Assembly: GCA_003952965.2 (NCBI GenBank)
Contig: CM025852.1
Span: 787,572 to 851,571 of the forward strand
DNA from: Morella rubra
Lineage: Eukaryota > Streptophyta > Magnoliopsida > Fagales > Myricaceae
Reading direction: 5' to 3'
Length of the DNA: 64,000 nt
The notes under the pieces were generated by a model. It was not told where the DNA came from and ran no database searches. It worked only from the letters and a program-made list of their open reading frames with translations. Shown here in pieces: positions 60,661 through 64,000 of the stretch. The translations under genes were made by a program, and so were the position numbers. Positions within the stretch are counted from its first letter, which is position 1. Every line of letters begins with the position of its first letter.

Positions 60661-62589
60661 GTGCTCCGCCTGTTGGTTGTATTTTTGAAACTATTAGGGA
60701 CGTTTCGGAACTACTTTGAGAAATATGGAGAAATAACAGATGCAGTCATTATGAGGGATCGATACACTAATCAGCCCAGGGGTTTTGGGTTCGTCACCTA
60801 TGCTGATCCTTCAGTAGTTGACAAGGTCATTGAAGACACCCACATCATCAATGGCAAACAGGTTAGAACATCATTATTGAGTCATTTGGTGTTTTACATG
60901 TGGCTGTTCTTTGAACCCCCCACAAAAACATTTTTGTTGATTTGTTTTTCCTTATCCCTTGCTGGCCCACTGGCTGGGCAGGGGTGCTGGATGATGGCCT
61001 CATACCTGGGGTTGCTGTTAAACAACTAGAGAAATGAAAGTTCTATAACATGGTGTGTGTGTGTGTGCGTGTGTTTTTTTTTTAAATGAGGAAACTTGGA
61101 CTTAATTGGCCCTATGATACATCTTAGCTCAATTGAGCTTGGTTTTTGGAGATCTCGGATATCAGTGACAATTTATTGTATCAAAATCTGTTGCTTGCTT
61201 CTTTAGATGCCACGCACTATAAGTAGTTAAGTAGTTGAATTCTTTTCTGGATAAAACATGCCAGTCCCTTGAAATAGGATCTGGGGATTAATCACCTGTC
61301 TTATATTGCACAGGCGTGAATCACCTTTTGTATCCCAGACATGGTGTCTTGACATGCTTATACATTATAATATGAGGTTCCCACCTCCAAGAAATATATG
61401 TTTCTGACCCAGTTACGTTTGAGCAGGTTGAGATAAAGAGGACAATTCCAAAAGGCCAAGGGCAGTCAAAAGATTTTAAAACAAAGAAGATATTTGTTGG
61501 TGGGATTCCATCATCTGTCACTGAAGGTGGGGCTTTTAAGTGATGTTGTTGTGCTATGTCTTGATTGAAAATTTTCAACTTTGTGAAGTTCAAAGTTCAT
61601 GCATTTCGGCTGAACTTGTGTATTTATTCCCATTTTACAGATGAGTTCAGGAACTTCTTCTCCAAGTATGGGAAAGTAGTAGAACACCAGATCATACGTG
61701 ATCACGAAACCCAACGTTCTCGAGGTTTTGGATTCATTATTTTTGACAGTGATGAAGTTGTAGATGAAATGTTGTCGAATGGAAATATGATAGAAATGGC
61801 GGGTACCCAGGTGAGCTTGTTTAGATGGACTCCAAGCAATCAGCATGTAAACCAATTCTTGTTTATCATGGAGCATGCATTATTGCATTCTCCACACACG
61901 TTTATAAGATACATTTTGATGCTTGGTTCTGAGTTATTTTGTAAAAGAGATTCGCATTTGTCACTTGTTACTAATCTTAGATGGAGGTTCTTACAGGTGT
62001 AGAACTTCTCAGGAAAAAGGGCTATCATGGTAGTTTATGCAGCAGAACCTAGGTTAACTAAGTTGCTTTGTTGTAGGTGGAGATCAAGAAAGCTGAACCA
62101 AAGAAAGCCTCAAACCCACCACCCGCCCCTGCATATGGTAGCAACTCTAGGTCTCGTTCTTTCAATGATGGCTATGGTGGTTTTGGCAGTTCTTATGGAG
62201 GGTTTGAAGGAGGGTTTGGTCCTGGTCCCTATAGGACACCAGGAGGTATCGGCAATAGACTTGGTGGTGGATATGGTTATGGTGGTAGTAGTGGCGAGTA
62301 TGGTGGTAGTTATGGGGGTTTTGGAGCTGGTAGCTTAGGTGGCTATCGGAGTGAATCTTCCCTTGGTTATTCTAGTCGCTTTGGACCCTACGGTGGCAGT
62401 TTTGGTGGCAGTTATGGAAGTGGTTTAGGTGGTTATGGTCGAGGGGGTGAAGGCTATGGAGGTTATGGGAGCTCAGGCTACGGTGCTGGTTATGACTCTG
62501 GACCAGGTTCTAGTTACGGTGGAGCAGGTGGGCTTTATGGAAGGGGAGGCTATAGTGGCACTAGTCGGTACCATCCATACGCAAGGTAG
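60661..62589 (+). CDS. two-RRM glycine-rich RNA-binding protein, 5' damaged
   Basis: Exons 60700-60861, 61427-61526, 61641-61810 and 62077-62589 join in frame and give about 314 residues. RRM1 is present from its first helix on (TFRNYFEKYGEITDAVIMRD, then RNP1 RGFGFVTY). RRM2 is complete, with KKIFVGGI (RNP2) and RGFGFIIF (RNP1). The last exon encodes a 170-residue Gly/Tyr/Ser tail ending SRYHPYAR. The match is to plant hnRNP A/B-like proteins such as At3g13224, nuclear or shuttling RNA-binding factors. The start codon and RRM1 RNP2 are not readable. Just upstream, at 60660-60699, the words GGTGCTCCGCCTG and GAAACTATTAGG look like the flanks of that motif with the middle lost, and the expected AG acceptor before GGTGCT is absent. 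Either a deletion or sequence error removed it. Exons from 61427 on are clean. Confidence 0.87.
61054..61082 (+). repeat. GT microsatellite and T run in RBP intron
   Basis: A (GT)n tract with one GC interruption is followed directly by a T run, in the intron between exons 60861 and 61427. Confidence 0.85.
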
Positions 62590-64000
62590 AATTGAAAAGC
62601 ATTAGACAGTATCTTCCTTGTGGGAGGTAGAAATGAAGGGTTTTCGATGCAGTTGCTTAAGCTTTGCTATAGAAGTTTCACACAGGCTCCTCTAGTTTTG
62701 TTTCTCGCGGATCGATAGGCACTTTGTCACAACTACTAGAGGTTCCCTTTCACTGCTAGAGGAGAAGCTTTAAAAGATTGGAAGAGTTCTACTAGACTTT
62801 CTTCTGTTGTATGGCGTAGACAAAGTTATAGATTGTTTCGGAATAGTTTAATTTCTTTTAGACTGTTATGTAGACTATTAGACTGTAGACATCTAATGTG
62901 ATCTTTGTTATTATCTTGTTGAGTTCGGTCCAGATAGGCAAGCTTGTGTTATTAATATCTCCTCAGCCTGTTATGTCTGCTTTAGCATTTGGATCTTTTA
63001 GTGTCTGCTGCAGATAGAAATTTCTTCCGTCTGGCTTAGCTTTGGCTTTACAGGAATTTTGTGCTGGTATAGGCAGGCATTAGATATGCAGCTAATTGTT
63101 CTAAGATTTTGTTTTGGTTGCCTCGTGCGGCTAATTATTTCATATACAGCAAAGTCTTGCATTGTTGGTGTGGTTATTGCACAACTACTACTTTGCTGTA
63201 TATGATACCTATCAATGCGAAGGTCATGTTGGAACTCCCATCATACAAAGGCGATATGCAAACACATTTCTTCAGTTTTTGATGTGGTCAATGTGGTGCC
63301 AGATGTTTTAAGTTATTTTTAGCGCCGCTGATGAGGGGGCTAGGAAGATGATGCAGAAAGTCATGTCATTTGTCTTGTTTTGTTAACGTAATAGTTAATT
63401 TGTTCCCAGTAATGGTGCATATCAGCAGCAGAATTGATCTGGGTAATGTTGTCTGTTTGCCGGAGGATTGAAGTTGGTTTATATAATCTTGATTTTTAAC
63501 GTTCCATATTGTTGCCTTAGTGAAATTTAATAGGAATCACTTCATTGGGATTTTTGTGATATTGTTCATTCCATGTCGTTACCAACTAGTTTATTCTTCC
63601 TAAAATCTTCCCTCCCTCTCCGGGAATCCCTGATTTGCGAGGCTCCTGCTCATTTTTCAGTTCATGTAGTTGATAACCGTGTGTGGTTGAAGTGGCTTAA
63701 AACTCCGAAGTAGCAAATAATTCAATTAGATTCATCTGTTGCTTTCCGCTTTAGAACCTGCCATTGATATGCGACCACCCACGTTGAGGCTTGAGTGTCT
63801 CGAGTGCCACCTATATTTCTTGGAAGTTTAAAAAAAAAACGCAAACATCGTACCGTTGATGGGTTTAGCCACCTTTGTATAATGGGAAATCTAGTTCGAC
63901 GGCAAAGGACCAGGAGAACTATTGGCCTAATCAAAGCAGTGTCTTCTTTGTAATGCCTAATAAGCTAATTTATCAACTTAAAAAACAAAAACCCAAACAA
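62590..64000. other. 3' flank of RNA-binding protein gene
   Basis: The 3' UTR of the RNA-binding protein gene occupies the first several hundred bases, followed by AT-rich intergenic DNA. A near-palindromic pair, ATATACAGCAAAGTC (63142) and CTACTTTGCTGTATAT (63188), could form a stem of about 13 base pairs with a loop of about 35-40 bases. No further gene is seen; a minus-strand 70-residue frame at 63722-63934 is unsupported. Confidence 0.5.

Noticed and set aside
1-64000. CRISPR arrays, tRNA or rRNA genes, bacterial-type operons
   Set aside because: No regularly spaced repeats or RNA gene signatures were seen, and gene structure is clearly that of a plant nucleus.

Overview
The window is nuclear DNA from a flowering plant, most likely a eudicot, though I do not try to name the species. 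Multi-exon genes have short GT-AG introns, intergenic DNA is AT-rich, and the proteins closely match land-plant families. I see no CRISPR array, tRNA, rRNA, retroelement or other virus-like element that I could support. One assembly gap of 105 N lies at 40312-40416.

Left of the gap is a dense, ordinary gene block. In order: a membrane RING-H2 ubiquitin ligase (minus, 2500-4168); the spliceosome factor CWC15 (plus, 10667-12789); a TMEM245 / AI-2E-type membrane protein (minus, 13504-16746); a half-size ABCG transporter like ABCG21 (minus, 18559-21803); CCDC22 of the Commander/CCC complex (plus, 22852-26242); a nucleotide-sugar/triose-phosphate-type transporter (plus, 30679-33370); and a DUF1296 GBF-interacting-protein-1-like gene (minus, 34914-40148). 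All except the last could be joined exon by exon in a consistent reading frame. The genes look like unrelated housekeeping functions rather than a pathway. ABCG and CCDC22 start back to back across about 1 kb. CWC15/TMEM245 and transporter/GIP1L are convergent pairs.

Two places in this block have been multiplied: the 5' part of CWC15 (7.1-10.85 kb, three copies of coding exon 1) and the 5' part of the transporter (26.8-31.5 kb, two copies of exon 1). In both, long near-identical stretches end in joints peppered with many small deletions. That pattern fits faulty contig merging better than natural tandem duplication.

Right of the gap the character changes. From 40.4 to 50.1 kb I find no convincing gene, only AT-rich DNA that includes blurred copies of pieces found at 52.7-57.6 kb. 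A nucleotidyltransferase (PAP/OAS1-like, TRF4/5-type) gene at 50101-54406 is recognisable over its full length, but its frame is broken at least six times, partly at homopolymers. A duplicate of its 5' flank sits at 59.39-59.64 kb, inside an unusually GC-rich, gene-free stretch. Last is a two-RRM, glycine-rich RNA-binding protein (plus, to 62589). It is clean from the middle of RRM1 onward, but its N-terminal exon is damaged.

I found no new biological system. The most useful results are the two patchy duplications, the decayed or noisy nucleotidyltransferase cluster, a family of small inverted-repeat elements, and a G-quadruplex-like intron tract.
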